A DNA stretch of 64,000 nucleotides. It comes from Antilocapra americana. Its lineage: Eukaryota > Chordata > Mammalia > Artiodactyla > Antilocapridae. The notes beneath the pieces were generated by a model. The model was not told the DNA's origin and searched no databases. It was given only the letters and a program-made list of their open reading frames with translations. The translations under genes were made by a program, and so were the position numbers. The stretch spans positions 6,400,993-6,464,992 of the forward strand of contig ML664157.1 in assembly GCA_007570785.1 (NCBI GenBank). Reading direction: 5' to 3'. Positions 23,303 to 35,154 of this stretch are shown here, piece after piece; within the stretch, counting starts at the first letter, position 1, and every line of letters begins with the position of its first letter.

Positions 23303-23512
23303 TGTGGCGCTACTGATAAAGAGCTCACATACCAACTCAGGAGACGTAAGAGACGTGGGTTCGATCCCTGGTCAGGAAGATCCCCTGGAGGAAGGCAGGG
23401 CAACCCATTCCAGTACTCTTGCCAGGAGAATCCCATGGACAGAGGAGACTGGTAAGCTACAGTCCATGAGATCACAGTCACACACAACTGAAATGACTTA
23501 GTACTCACACTA
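23303..23512 (+). mobile_element. Bov-tA SINE
   Basis: It begins inside the tRNA-like head (GTGGCGCTACTGATAAAGAG), then GTGGGTTCGATCCCTGG, GAAGATCCCCTGGAGGAAGG and CATGGACAGAGGAGACTGG. It is followed by a short AG run near 23526-23541. Confidence 0.9.
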
Positions 23513-23544
23513 TATTTCTTACTCACAGAGAGAGAGAGAGGAAT

Positions 23545-24221
23545 TCACTTTAAGGAGGAAACTGGAAGTCCCTTTTATTTAAATGAGCATAGTGATGGTT
23601 TTAGTATGTGTATGTGTGTGCAAGTTTGGAGATAGATTGATTGCCTCCCCCAATAAGGAAACAGAAATATGAATTTCTAGAGATACCTGGAAGGAAGAAT
23701 CTTGAGGCTATTGGCCTCTAAGAAGAAAGAACAGAATCCCAGCAGCATAGGGGTAGAGAGGAAGTTCTGGAGAAGAGACAGGTCCTTGGCAGCAGGAGCT
23801 AATAGAGTGAGGCAGCACATGACTTTACAACTCAGTGCTTTAAGTGTCTTAACACAATGAAGGGTTTTTTTTCTCACAAATCACCCCATGGGTCTGAGCA
23901 GCTATTCAGGCTGATTGGCTTTTTAAGTGGCTACTCAGCAAACCACTCCACTTCCATCTTTTGTCTCTACTCTCAAAACCTAAGACTTTCTCATGACTGC
24001 AGTTGCTGGGGAAGAGAGAGTAGATGGTCTCATACCTGCACTAAAGATATTTCACTTCTGTCACAGCCTCTGACTGAAACTAGTCACATGCCCCCAACCC
24101 AGTGCAAGGGGCCTGGGAAGTAAGGATTTCCAGATGTCCAGGATGAGAGGAAAACCTAATAGTGAGTTCCCAAAATGTTTATTATAAAATATATCTAACA
24201 GAGGAGTCCTAATTTGTTTGT
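23545..24221. other. unassigned sequence
   Basis: No repeat recognised. An 88-codon ORF at 23857-24123 has no recognisable motif. Confidence 0.3.
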
Positions 24222-24338
24222 TCTAGAGGAGGAAATGGAAACTCACTCTAATATTCTTACCTGAAGAATTCTATGCACAGAAGAAAGAGCCTGATGGGGC
24301 TGCAGAGTCAAACATGACTGAGCCACTGAGCACAGTTT
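24222..24338 (+). mobile_element. Bov-tA SINE, 5'-truncated and diverged
   Basis: The 3' half only: GAGGAGGAAATGGAAACTCA, TCTAATATTCTTACCTGAAG, CATGACTGAGCCACTGAGC. Confidence 0.8.
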
Positions 24339-24534
24339 GTTTGCTGGGGGTGTCCACTGTTAAATTTCTCATTTGTCTCCTGTATAAAATCCTCAGTAGA
24401 TACTCATTCTTTACAGGAACTCAAAGAACTGCTGAGCTGTGCATATCAGTGGGGCACAAACTAGGTACAGAAAGCACTATTCTGTAGCTACAGTTACAGT
24501 ACCAATGATACAGTGCCGTGAGACCGGCAGCTTC

Positions 24535-24690
24535 CCATGGTGGAAAAGAACTGCCTGGCTTCAGATTCAGGCTATAGTCTACAGCTGAGAAAGGTTAGTG
24601 ACTTATGCATCTGTAAAATGAGTAAGCTGGATTTGATAACGCTAGTATTAAATTGTACAGTGCTAGCAATAGATGGAAAAGTAATTAAAG
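24535..24690 (-). repeat. possible MIR relic
   Basis: Antisense MIR words CTGCCTGGCTTCAGATTCAG, GAGAAAGGTTAGTGACTTAT and GCATCTGTAAAATGAGTAAG are in order. Confidence 0.55.
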
Positions 24691-26054
24691 AAGAGAGAAA
24701 TCAATATAAGGATAAAATTATTTTTGGCAGGTAACCTCATTTATTAGCCTATTCTGACCAATCTATTACTACCTCTGATGATCATTTCTACTAATGAGAT
24801 TTTATCAGGCCACACATATCAAAAAATCGAATTTTGCTTTTCTTTGAATTTAATACTCAGCATAAAAATATACTCTTAAGCCAAATCAAAAGGGATAAGA
24901 TATTGACTTTAACTACATTTTATTTTCCAAAAAAAGAAAATAAACTAAGATGGGTAAAACTTGGCACAATATACTTGTCTCAACATTTGGTGAATGTATT
25001 TAGGATAAGTGTATATATCAAGCTGATCATACATCAAGATTCGCCTGGGACAGTCACAGCAAAATTATGAATAGCTCATTTCATTCTCAAAAGTATCTGC
25101 GTTTGAACAGTGTTTTATATTACCCAATGTTCATGCCAAAAGATTTTTCAGCAACTGATTTTTGTGTCCACTCGGCACCAGAGCCCTTATTTGCTGCTGT
25201 TATAATCAAGACTCCAAATTAACCTAAATCCAACACTCAGGAAAACCTAAAATTCATGTAAAATATTAATTTGTCTTTTATCTCTATATTATTTACTTTA
25301 AGTAGAAGGTTTTCCATGTTCACATCACCAACTAAAGCAATCAAAATAAATGATTGTTTTCTCCTGGATCATTTGCAAGAGGAAATCCTCCACTGGGGTG
25401 AACAATCATTTCTGATTACTCTAGGGTAAGCAGAAGCCAGTAATAACAAGCATTATCCTGTTCCATTCAACATTAGTCTGAACAAAATACCTGATACATA
25501 GAGCACTGAGAAACACAAAGACACTATATAGATTTTTTTTTTAGCAGCACATACTACCCCCGAGAATAACTCTTTTCTAGCTCAAAATTTTTAAAAAATA
25601 AGCCAAAAAAAAAAACGTGGCACTGTTCTCATCAGGTCAAATACGAATCTCCCAATGACCTTCTTATAAATGCTGTAAAAAAAGAGCAATTTTAAGTTTG
25701 TTTTAGAAGAGTATTTACCTCCTTTTTTGGTTTAAAAATTCAATACATTTTTAATACTTCTTTAATGTTGATTTTTTTTCCTCCATGGTGCTAAATTACC
25801 TTGTATTCTTCTCATTAACCATATTCCTTAAGGATCAGCAATTAGGTAGAATAAGATCACCAAATGTTAGCAGTAGAAACTCAAAGCTGATGTCAAACTA
25901 GTGATGCCAACAGTATAATTTGTATCACCTCTGGTGACTTGCTCCCCTAAGTCTTATAGGTTACTTGGAGGGATTTGCAGATATAGACACGTGCTATTTC
26001 TCTCTCCCAGAATCTTGTTTTTTTTTCTATTTCATAGGTACATAAGTTGTTCAT
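24691..26054. other. unassigned AT-rich sequence
   Basis: About 1.4 kb with no recognised gene or repeat. It ends at the BovB 3' terminus. Confidence 0.3.
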
Positions 26055-26059
26055 ATTCA

Positions 26060-28610
26060 ATTCAGTCACTCAGTCACGTCCAACTCTTTGCAACCCCATG
26101 GACTTCAGCATGCCAGGCTTCCCTGTCCATTATCAACCCCCAAACAAACTCATGTCCATCGGTTGTTGATACCATCCAATCATCCTCTGTCGACCCCCTC
26201 TCCTCCTTTGTTCAATCTTTCCCAGCATCAGGGTCTTTTCAAATGAGTCAGCTCTTCACATCAGGTGGCCAAAGTATTGGAATTTCAGCTTCAACATTCG
26301 TTCTTCCAATGAATATTCAGGACTGATCTCCTTTAGTATGGACTGGTTGTATCTCCTTTCTGTCCAAGGAATTCTCAAGAGTATTCTCCAACACCACAGT
26401 TCAAAAGCATCAATTCTTTGGCACTCAGCTTCCTTTATAGTCCAACTCTCACATCCATACATGACTACTGGAAAAAACATAGCTTAACTAGACAGACATT
26501 TATCGGCAAAGTAATATCTCTGTTTTTTTAATATGCTGTCTATGTTAGTCGTAAGTTTTCTTCCAAGGAGCAAGTGTCTTTTAATTTCATGGCTGCAGTC
26601 ACCATCTGCAGTGATTTTGGAGCCCCCCAAAATAAAGTCATTCTTTCCATTGTTTCCCCATCTATTTACCATGATGGTATGGGACTGGATGCCATGATCT
26701 TAGTCTTCTGAATGTTGAGTTTTAAGCCCATTCTTTCACTCTCCTCTTTCAATTTCATCAAGAGGATCTGAAGTTCTTCTTCACTTACTGCCACAAGGGT
26801 GCTGTAATCCACATATCTGAGGTTATTGATATTTCTCCCAGAAATCTTGATTTTAGCTTGTGCTTCATCCAGTCCAGCATTTCTCATGATGTACTCTACA
26901 TATAAGTTAAATAAGCAGAATGACAACATACAGCCTTAACGTATTCCTTTCCCAATTTGGAACCATTCTGGCTCTACGTGAGTGATCACACCATCGTTGT
27001 TATCGGGGTCATGGAGATCTTTCTTTTTTGTATATTTCTTCTGTGTATTCTTGCCGCCTCTTCTTAATATTTTCTGCTTCCGTTAGGTCCATATCATTTC
27101 TGTCCTGAATTGTGCCCATCTTTGCATGAGATGTTCCCTTGTTATCTCTAATTTTCTTGAAGAGATCTCTAGTCTTTCCCATTCTATTGTTTTCCTGTAT
27201 TTCTTTTCATTGATCATTAAGGAAGGCTTTCTTTTCTCTCCTTGCTATTCTTTGGAACTCTGCATTCAAATGGGTATATCTTTCCTCTTCTCTTTGCTTT
27301 TCACATCTCTTCTTTTCACAGCAATTTGTAAAGCCTCCTCAGATGGCCAGTTTTCTTTTTTGCATTTCTTTTCTTGGGGATGTTCTTGATCCCTATCTCC
27401 TGTACAGTGTAACAAACCTCTGTGCATAGTTCATCAGGCAATCTGTCTATCAGATCAAGTCTCCTAAATCTATTTCTCACTTTCACTGTGTACTTGTAAG
27501 GGATTTGATTTAGGTCATACCTGAATGGTCTAGTAATTTTCCCTACTTTCTTCAGTTTAAGTATGAATTTGACAATAATGAGTTCATGATCTGAGCCACA
27601 GGCAGCTCCCAGTCTTATTTGTACTGACTGTATAGAGCTTCTCCAACTTTGGCTGCAAAGAATATAATCAGTCTGATTTCAGTATTGACTATCTGATGAT
27701 GTCCATGTGTAGAGTCTTCTCTTGTGTTGTTGGAAGAAGAGGCTGCTTGCTATGACCAGTGCATTCTCTTTGCAAAACTCCTTTAGCCTTTTCCCTGCTT
27801 CGTTTTGTACACCAAGGCCAAATTTACCTGTTTCTCCAGGTGTTTCTTGACTTCCTACTTTTCATTCCAGTCCACTATAATGAAAAGGACATCTTTTTCA
27901 GATGTTAGTTCTAGAAGATTTTGTAGGTCTTCATAGAACCATTCAACTCCAGCTTCTTCAGCATTGCTGGTTATGGCATAGACTTGGATTACTGTGATAC
28001 TGAATGGTTTGCCTTGGAAATGAAAAGAGATCATTCTTTTGTTTTTGATATTGCATCCAAGTACTGCATTTCAGACTCTTTTGTTGACTGTGATGGCTGC
28101 TCCATTTTTTCTAACGGATTCTTGCCCACAGTAGTAAATATAATGGTCATCTGAGTGAAATTCACCCATTCCAGTCTATTTTAGTTCACTGATTCCTAAA
28201 ATGTCAGTGCTCACTCTTGTCACCTCCTGTTTGACCACTTCTATTTTACCTTGATTCATGGACCTAACATTCCAGGTCCATGGCAGTATTGCTCTTTACA
28301 GCATTGGACTTTACTTCCATCACTAGTCACATCCACAACTGGATGTTTCCTTTTGCTTTGGCTCCACCTCTTCATTCTTTCTGGATTTATTTCACCACTC
28401 TTCTCCAGTAGCATATTGGGCACCTACCAACCTGGAGAATTCATCTTTCAGTGTCATATCTTTTTGCCTTTTCATACTGTTCACAGGGTTCTCAAAGCAA
28501 GAATACTCAAGTTGTTTGCCACTCCTGTCTCCAGTGGACCATGTTTTGTCATAACTCTCTACCATGACCCGTCCGTCTTGGGTGGCCCCACATGGCATGG
28601 CTCATAGTTT
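26060..28610 (-). pseudogene. BovB endonuclease-reverse transcriptase polyprotein, broken
   Basis: The intact protein is an APE-type endonuclease fused to an RTE-clade reverse transcriptase, which nicks chromosomal DNA and copies its RNA there. Visible parts: an endonuclease core with FSITVIQVYAI (about 27975-28007), and FIIVDWNEK (27858-27886), where the family has GDWNAKVG, so the glycine is lost. Next comes the thumb/linker text equivalent to 3020-3520. The RT follows with YVDYSTLVA near 26800-26830 where the catalytic box is YADD, so one of the two essential aspartates is replaced. About 0.5 kb of RT is missing between GAACC and GGCTC at 26967-26970. Stops and frameshifts occur throughout, so it is dead. 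Confidence 0.82.
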
Positions 28611-29272
28611 CATTGAGTTATACAAGGCTGTGGTCCATGTGATCAGACTGGTTAGTTTTATGTGATTGTGGTTTTCATTCTATCTGCCCTCTTATGGAGA
28701 AGGATAAGAGGCTTATGGAAGCTTCCTGATGGCAGAGACTGGCTGAGGGGGAAACTGAGTCTTGTTCTGATGGCTGAGGCCATGCACAGTAAATTTCTAA
28801 TCCAATTTTCTGTTGATAGGGGTGAGAGGGTGGGGAACCACTGTGTTCTCTCCCTGTTGTTTGACCAGAGGCCAAACTGTGGTGGAGGTAATGGAAATAA
28901 TGGCGACCTGCTTCAGAAGGTCCCAGGCACTCACTGCTATATTCAGTGCCCCCAGTCCTACAGTGGGCCATCGCTGACCCACGCCTCCTCCAGAGACTCC
29001 TGGACACTCACAGGCAAGTCCAGGCCAATCTCTTGTGGGGTCACTGCTCTTTTCTCCTTGGTCCTGGTGCACACAAAGTTTTGCTTTTTCCCTCCAAGAG
29101 TCTGTTTCACCAGTCCTGTGTAACTTCTTGTGTCTCTATGGTGAGGTTAATGGTGACCTACTCCAAGAGGGCTTATGCCATACCCAGGTCTACTGCACCC
29201 AGAGCCCCTGTCCCTGCAACAGTACACTGCTGACCCAAACCATTACAGGAGACACTCAAAACATGAGCCAAA
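28610..29272 (-). other. BovB 5' region (non-coding head)
   Basis: It matches my memory of the BovB 5' end, with phrases such as GGAAGCTTCCTGATGGCAGA, TCTTGTGGGGTCACTGCTC and GGGCTTATGCCATACCC. It is GC-richer than the window average. ORFs of 80-153 codons on both strands here (for example 28662-29123) are by-products of that composition and not host exons. Confidence 0.7.
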
Positions 29273-31424
29273 TATAATGGTCAGAAAAGGAATTAATTTT
29301 TTTAGTATAGATAAGATTTATTACATCAAAAGATACAGAGAAATATCAATATAAAAATATGCATCAGTGGAATACAAAGGGGTCAGGCTCAAGTGTGCAA
29401 GTCATTCCCTCACCAAGTATCACAGGATAGAGCATTTTCTCTTGTACCAATGTAGCAGTGTTTTAATTATATCCTTAAATCATTAAAAATCTAAGGCAAG
29501 GGGTAGACTTCAGCTACTCAGTATGTTTCACAATATTTTAATAGCAAGATTACCCTATTTGGTTTATTTTATTATCACATATTGCTGGTCATCTTCTGTA
29601 GAATATAGAAAAGTTTCATTTACAAACCCTTAATTTAGAGTTTGATATGCTTCTGTTAGTGCTAAGTTTGATCCACATATACTATGAAGGATTCTAAGAT
29701 AATTATCACTGAATGCTGGAAAATGTACAATGATTCCAGGAGGGAAGGCAGCAGCAGATTTTCATAGACATAAAAGAACTTGGGTTCCCTCCTTAAACTG
29801 CCTCCCAAAGTCAACAAATGCAAAAAGTAGAAAGGAGACTGAGACATTTGTAATTAATTGAGCAGTTGGCAGTAGCTATGTTATTTTAAAGCAAATTCCG
29901 GATAACATATTATTTTATCTGGGAATATTTCAGTCTGTATCTCTAAAAAATAAAGGTTCTTTTACCCCAACCACAATTTCATAATTATAGTCTTAAAATG
30001 ACAATAATTTATTATCTCTATCATACTTCCCAATTGACTCATTTTTAAATTTTTTTAATTTTTAGTTCAATTTTTTGAAATCCAAATAAGAATCTTACAA
30101 TGCAATTTAATGTTTTATAAATTATTTTTTACTCCCTCTCTTTCTTTCTCTCTTTGCAAAATAATTTGTTGATATAAAGCAAGTTATCCACATTCCTTAG
30201 AGCATCCTACATTCCAAATTTTATTATTTACATTCTAAGGTGTCATTTAACATCCTCATCAACTCTTAATTTTTAATATTCATCACTCTTTGGTTAAAAC
30301 TAGGCAAAATTTATATTGAAAAGGTGAAAAAAATGCTTGCTTTGTCCTTTTTTATCTACTTATGATTATGCTTTGGGAACTGGGAATTGATCCCCAAATA
30401 CCTTATTTTTAGTTCAGATTTCTCCCCAGTGTACCTGCAGGCGTATATTAACTTCTATTTATCTTCTTATTCATTGTTTGAATTTCATACCTAGAATGAC
30501 TCTGGAAAGTTTCTTGAAGAATAGAATTAGGGAGAGGATAGAATTGTATGCTGAGCCATCGTAAAACAGTTCCTCACTTTGGGATATGAGTTAAGTTAAA
30601 AACTCTCAATGACCATGTCAATGATTTTGAAGAGCTAAGGCTATACCCAGTAGCAGTTTGAATAACATCCCTGAAAAGAGTGTGTTACTCACAGTAATAT
30701 TAGCTGTTTAACTTCATACGCTTTTTTTTTTTCAGATGCTATTTCATAGAATATGAACTCCTCAATTAGTGAGTTCATATTTTGTTCTGACAATTTCTAA
30801 AATATGGCTGTGGAGAAATAGAGCCAAGGTTCTCAGGCCCCAGTACTTGGATATAACATGGTTTGTATGTGAAAATCTCTGATTAAAATCAATAAATTCT
30901 AGTAGATGTTTATTTGATGATTTAAAAATAGATCTTATTTATGTCCTAGTTGCACAAATGGAAATAAGGCAATACTGTCTTTGCTGTTAACTGCTTGTTT
31001 TCCTTTGGTTTGCTTACTTGCTTTAAATTTTGTCAGTATATCAATCCTTTAGAAGTTTGAAAAAGAGCTTGGAATTTATACTGTTAATATTGTATGTGGA
31101 TAATCAGTGTTGCTAGAACTTTTAAAATACATTTTGAAAAGCCTTCACTTGTCTTTAGCAATGTTAATCAATAAAACTGAACTGATATCATACTAGTTCT
31201 CTTCTATCAACCTTTTCTGTTGCTGTTTCCTTAAAGAAATACTGGATCATATACCAAATGACCTGAGTTCTGGCCCTGATATAAACTAACTCTGGGAACA
31301 AGAGAAGCTCACTTTTACTCACAATATTGTTCAGAGATAATTCTAAGCTTTTGCATTTCATATGAGTAGGGGCACTGATGGTCTTTGTTGGACCTTGGAA
31401 ATGTTATCTTTCCAAGGATGTTTC
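29273..31424. other. unassigned AT-rich sequence
   Basis: About 2.1 kb with no recognised repeat or gene. A perfect hairpin word, AATATGAACTC at 30750-30760 with its complement at 30771-30781, is present without context. Confidence 0.35.
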
Positions 31425-31900
31425 TGTAACGAATTGCCTTGCAGGTGAGGAGAGTCTTCCTCCAGAGCCGAGGGCAAGTTTATTTATTCTCCAGTATATT
31501 AAAGGTAGGGGCTTCTCAGGTGGCACTAGTGGTAAAGGACCCACCTGCCAATGCAAGAGATATAAGAGATGCGGATTCCATCTTTGGATCAGGAAGATCC
31601 CCTGGAGGAGAGCATGGCAACCCCCTCCAGTACTCTTGCCAGGAGAACCCCATGGACAGAGGAGTCTCTGGCAGGCTACAGTCCATGAAGTCACAAAGAG
31701 TAGGACATGACTGAAGAGACTTAGCATGCATGCATATAGCAAAGGTAAGGTTTTCTTCTAGACATAAGTTGGGCAAGTTGCTCTGCAGCCCATTATAAAA
31801 TAGTAGGCTTCTGTAAGCTTAGGGATCCTCAGCTGTCACACAACTCATTGCCCCCACATGCACAGCACTTGCCCCTCTTCAGTAATATGAAAGCTTGGTC
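31425..31900 (-). mobile_element. possible ERV LTR remnant (with SINE inside)
   Basis: Read on the minus strand there is a TATA-like TTTTATAATG (31792-31801). After removing the inserted SINE, about 80 bases further come overlapping AATAAA signals at 31479-31488, and then a terminus ending GTTACA at 31425. That spacing and ending resemble the R-U5 part of an LTR, and the clear LTR at 36474 also ends GGTTACA. The U3 side has no boundary I can define and no family name is offered. Confidence 0.35.
31508..31732 (+). mobile_element. Bov-tA SINE
   Basis: It starts GGGCTTCTCAGGTGGCACTA, with head, core and tail complete. The short target-site duplication AAAGGTA is at 31501-31507 and 31741-31747. 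Confidence 0.92.
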
Positions 31901-32774
31901 TGGTACTCTTGGTACTTTCTAGAAAGGCTACATGATGTAAACCTGAAGCTTGTGCATCTTGGTGTGTTTTGAGTATTGAATCCTTTTTCTGACCAGTAAG
32001 TGTTATAACTTCTGTTGGTTTCCATAATACAGTAGCATATTAACTTGCTAACTTCCAAGGAGATTAAAATTGTCACAGTTCTTAACACATCATATAATTT
32101 ATCTTTAGAATAAAGGGAATAGTCTATAAATGAATTTAAATTTATTTTGTCATTCTTAGTCAATACAGAAAAGAAAGAGTTTTGTTTCATGTCCTCATCT
32201 TTCTGAGGCTGAAATGTGTAAAGAAGTATTGCAGGCACTGTACCTTCAGCCCCAGTAGTAATGTCTATAACTTGATTGGAGAGCTGAGTGGGTTGGAAGA
32301 TGAGAAGAAAGAACAACTTTCCTGAGGTCATGTGTTTTTCTTATTGCCTGGCAGAAAGGAAGAGATTGGAGATTGTTATCTGCCATGACTAGGAAGACTA
32401 GGAAAGAAAGGTAATACCCCAGGGAATGGAATCTGATCTCAGGGCTGAGAGGAACTACAAGAATTATTTTCTTGGAAAACCACTGAAATACAGGAACACA
32501 AGCAGAGATGTTCATGTCTCCAATGACAAAGCATAAAACAGGACTGGAGAGATGAGAACCCTTCCTACTTCTGCACAGAAGAGCCTTCTCCTCAGCACCA
32601 GAAGGCTCAGTCTGTTACATCACAATATCGTCTAGAGTAACTGCATCTGAGCAGCCCTGGTGCTCAACAGCAACCAACATCTACAGAGGACACAGCAGTA
32701 CCAGCGTCAGCCTGGAGACAGACAGTGGACGCCACTGGTAGAATCAGCTTCTGAGTACACAATGAAGTTGTGTG
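31901..32774. other. unassigned sequence with a 150-codon minus ORF
   Basis: An ORF at 31879-32331 (minus, 150 codons) is the longest open frame in the window that I cannot attribute to a known element. Its translation is Ser/Thr/Leu-rich with no motif I recognise, and a second minus frame (32246-32515) overlaps it. It could be the U3 side of the possible LTR at 31425, or chance. Bases 32640-32760 are locally GC-richer. Confidence 0.3.
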
Positions 32775-32981
32775 TGCTTAGTCGCTCAGTCGTGTCCAAC
32801 TCTATGTAACCCCTTGGTCTGTAGCCTTCCCGGTTCCTCTGTCCATGGGGATTCTCCAGGCAAGAATACTGGAGTGGATTGCCATGCCCTCCTCCAGGGG
32901 ATCTTCCCAACCCAGAGATCGAACCCAGGTCTCCTACATTGCAGGCAGATTCTTTACCATCTGAGCCACCAGGGGAGCCCA
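32775..32981 (-). mobile_element. Bov-tA SINE
   Basis: A low-divergence reverse-strand copy: CTTAGTCGCTCAGTCGTGTC at the tail side, and CCATCTGAGCCACCAGGGGA at the head side. Confidence 0.93.
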
Positions 32982-33383
32982 CATGTGAAGCTACCCTGAG
33001 TATTATTAATACTAGAAATGTTTGATGGCTAATTCCCAGGGTACTGAGCTACTACTTGAGCAGGTTGGGATAAAACCCAAAACACTTGTGGTCATTATAA
33101 TTCATTTGTACCCATGACTAGTGAGACATGAGGAAACTCAGGTTACACAGTAAATACAGTGAAATATAGTGTGTTGTAACAATGTTCTGTTATAGAAACA
33201 CAGAACAGAAATATTTGTGCTAGATCTTGAGGAATAAATAAGCTTTTGTTAAGTAGCTAAGAAAATAAAGAGAAAATTATTGCAAAGGCATAACCCTTGA
33301 TTACAGGTTTCAAATTGAACTTTTAAATTTTAACTTGAAAGTACAAAATTATCAATATTTTCAAGATTGAATTATTAATACCT
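32982..33383. other. unassigned sequence
   Basis: AT-rich unique-looking DNA. Nothing seen. Confidence 0.3.
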
Positions 33384-33394
33384 AACTGAGAAAA

Positions 33395-33674
33395 TGGAGA
33401 AGGCAAGGGCACCCCACTCCAGTACTCTTGCCTGGAAAATTCCATGGATGGAGGAGCCTAGTGGGCTGCAGTCCATGGAGTCGCTAAGAGTCGGACACGA
33501 CTGAGCAGCTTCGCTTTCATTTTTCACTTTCATGCACTGGAGAAGGAAATGACAACCCACTCCAGTATTCTTGCCTGGACAATCCCAGGGATGGGGGAGT
33601 CTTGGTGGGCTGCCGCCTATGGGGTCGCACAAAGTCGGACAAGACTGAAGCGACTTAGCAGCAGCAGCAGCAGC
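33395..33674 (+). mobile_element. BovA2 SINE with AGC tail and target-site duplication
   Basis: Two related BovA units (33395-33520 and 33536-33655) are joined by a TTTCATTTTTCACTTTCATG linker and followed by an AGC run at about 33656-33674. The 11-bp duplication AACTGAGAAAA lies at 33384-33394 and 33675-33685. This is an intact, fairly young insertion. Confidence 0.95.
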
Positions 33675-33714
33675 AACTGAGAAAAAAGAAAACATTCAAA
33701 AGGTACATTTTACA

Positions 33715-33928
33715 TAGGTGCATACGTGTGTGCTCAGACACTCAGTCATGTCTGATTTTCTGATCCCATAGATTGTAGCCCTCATGTGATTATCCAGTCA
33801 AGAATATTGGAGTGGGTTGCCATTTCCTCCTCCAGGGGATCTTCCAGATGCCAGGATTGAACCCATGTCTCCTGCAGCTCCACAATGGGCAGGCAAATTC
33901 TTTACAACTGAGCCACCTGGGAATCTCC
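33715..33928 (-). mobile_element. Bov-tA SINE with target-site duplication
   Basis: A reverse-strand copy with tail at the left (CTCAGACACTCAGTCATGTC) and head at the right (AACTGAGCCACCTGGGAATC). The exact duplication TACATTTTACA is at 33704-33714 and 33929-33939. Confidence 0.95.
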
Positions 33929-33939
33929 TACATTTTACA

Positions 33940-34366
33940 CATACAAATCTGAATTTCTCACCTCAAAAGATTGTCTACAGTGGTAGTACTCCATGCTTTG
34001 CAAACTCAATTTCTATTGATAAAATATTCTTCGATTACTTTCTTGCAATTGAAGGAAGGATATATAGTATCCTTCCCTATATGTATATATATAATATATA
34101 CACATTCATTCTGGGCCCACTTACCAATAAATACAGTCTTCAATTTTTTCCCCAAAATGCCATATATCACATTAATATTTTATTTTTAAGTTAGTGGTTA
34201 GTTAATAATTGATTTAAATAAATCATAATATATGCATAATTCTTTAAGGGTATAATTTCTTACCCATAAGCTATTCACCTCTATCTTCAACTTCTAATCA
34301 TCAACCAAGGCCAATTAGGAGAGTTTGAAAGAATTAATATTTGAAGATCCCCGTGTTTAGTCAAGG
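33940..34366. other. unassigned AT-rich sequence
   Basis: Includes a short TA-rich run near 34079-34101. No gene or repeat assigned. Confidence 0.3.
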
Positions 34367-34594
34367 ATTCCCCAGTGACTCAGCTGGTAAAGAATCCACC
34401 TGCCAATGGAGGAGACACAAGAGACAGGGGTTCAATCCCTGGGTTGGGAAGATCCTCTGAAAAAAGAAATGGCAACATGCTCAACCTTTCCTGCCTGGAA
34501 AATTCCATGCACAGAGGAGCCTGGTGGGCTACAGTCCATTGTGTCACAGAGAGTTGGACATGACTGAGCATGCAGACACATACACACACACACA
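34367..34594 (+). mobile_element. Bov-tA SINE with CA-rich tail
   Basis: Head GATTCCCCAGTGACTCAGCT, core with GAAGATCCTCTGAAAAAAGA, and an end GACATGACTGAGCATGC, followed by a CA tract (ACACACACACACA) at about 34580-34594. Confidence 0.9.
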
Positions 34595-34599
34595 AAGCA

Positions 34600-35154
34600 A
34601 TGGAAGAAATGTTTCTAAACAGTTTGTGCATTGTATTTATGAGGGAGCATACTGTGGATGAACAACACTTTGGTTGTTCTTTGTGGCTTTATGTCTCAGA
34701 CGTTTTTGTCTCATAGGGATTTAAAAAAATCTAAGTAAGAGATAGCCTAGGGAGGTGAGGCATTACTAAGTTTGAAAGTTCTAAAAGCTTTCTTTTGATT
34801 TCCAATATCTTCTTTGATTTTTCATTGAGTATTTGCAGCCTTTTTTGCATATAGGTGTTACAACATTATTTCATAAGTGATACAATAAATTACTTTGTTA
34901 CAAATAATTTCAATATTTTAAATCCCCCTGATCAATTGCAATAAAGAATTTTCTTTTCTAAAATGTGATATGACTTTAAACCTGGCTGATACAAAATATC
35001 CAGCAGCATATATATATTTGTCTTTTTTAGTGAGACTAGTTATCCATTATATCCAGTATTCCACCTCAGACATAGACATTGTAGTTATTTTACAACCATT
35101 TCATTGCTCTCCATGAACCATAATTCAAGGTAAAATATGTGTAAAGTGTGTTAA
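34600..35154. other. unassigned AT-rich sequence
   Basis: No recognised element or gene. Confidence 0.3.

Larger units (their letters stand above)
26055..29272 (-). mobile_element. BovB LINE, nearly full length
   Basis: About 3.2 kb, close to the normal BovB length. On the minus strand the order is: a GC-richer 5' region (29272 down to about 28600), the endonuclease region (28600 to about 27400), a linker, the RT with an internal deletion at 26967-26970, and the C-terminal region and 3' terminus near 26060. All segments are colinear with the other copies in the window where they overlap. The frame is broken by several stops, for example one just before the NAVLGCN-like block. No clear target-site duplication was found. 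Confidence 0.88.

Noticed and set aside
28662..29123. 153-codon plus-strand ORF that looks like a host exon
   Set aside because: It lies in the antisense of the BovB 5' region, and overlapping ORFs on both strands show it is a composition effect.
31879..32331. 150-codon minus ORF as a novel gene
   Set aside because: No start context, motif, codon bias or splice evidence. Kept only as an unassigned item for checking.
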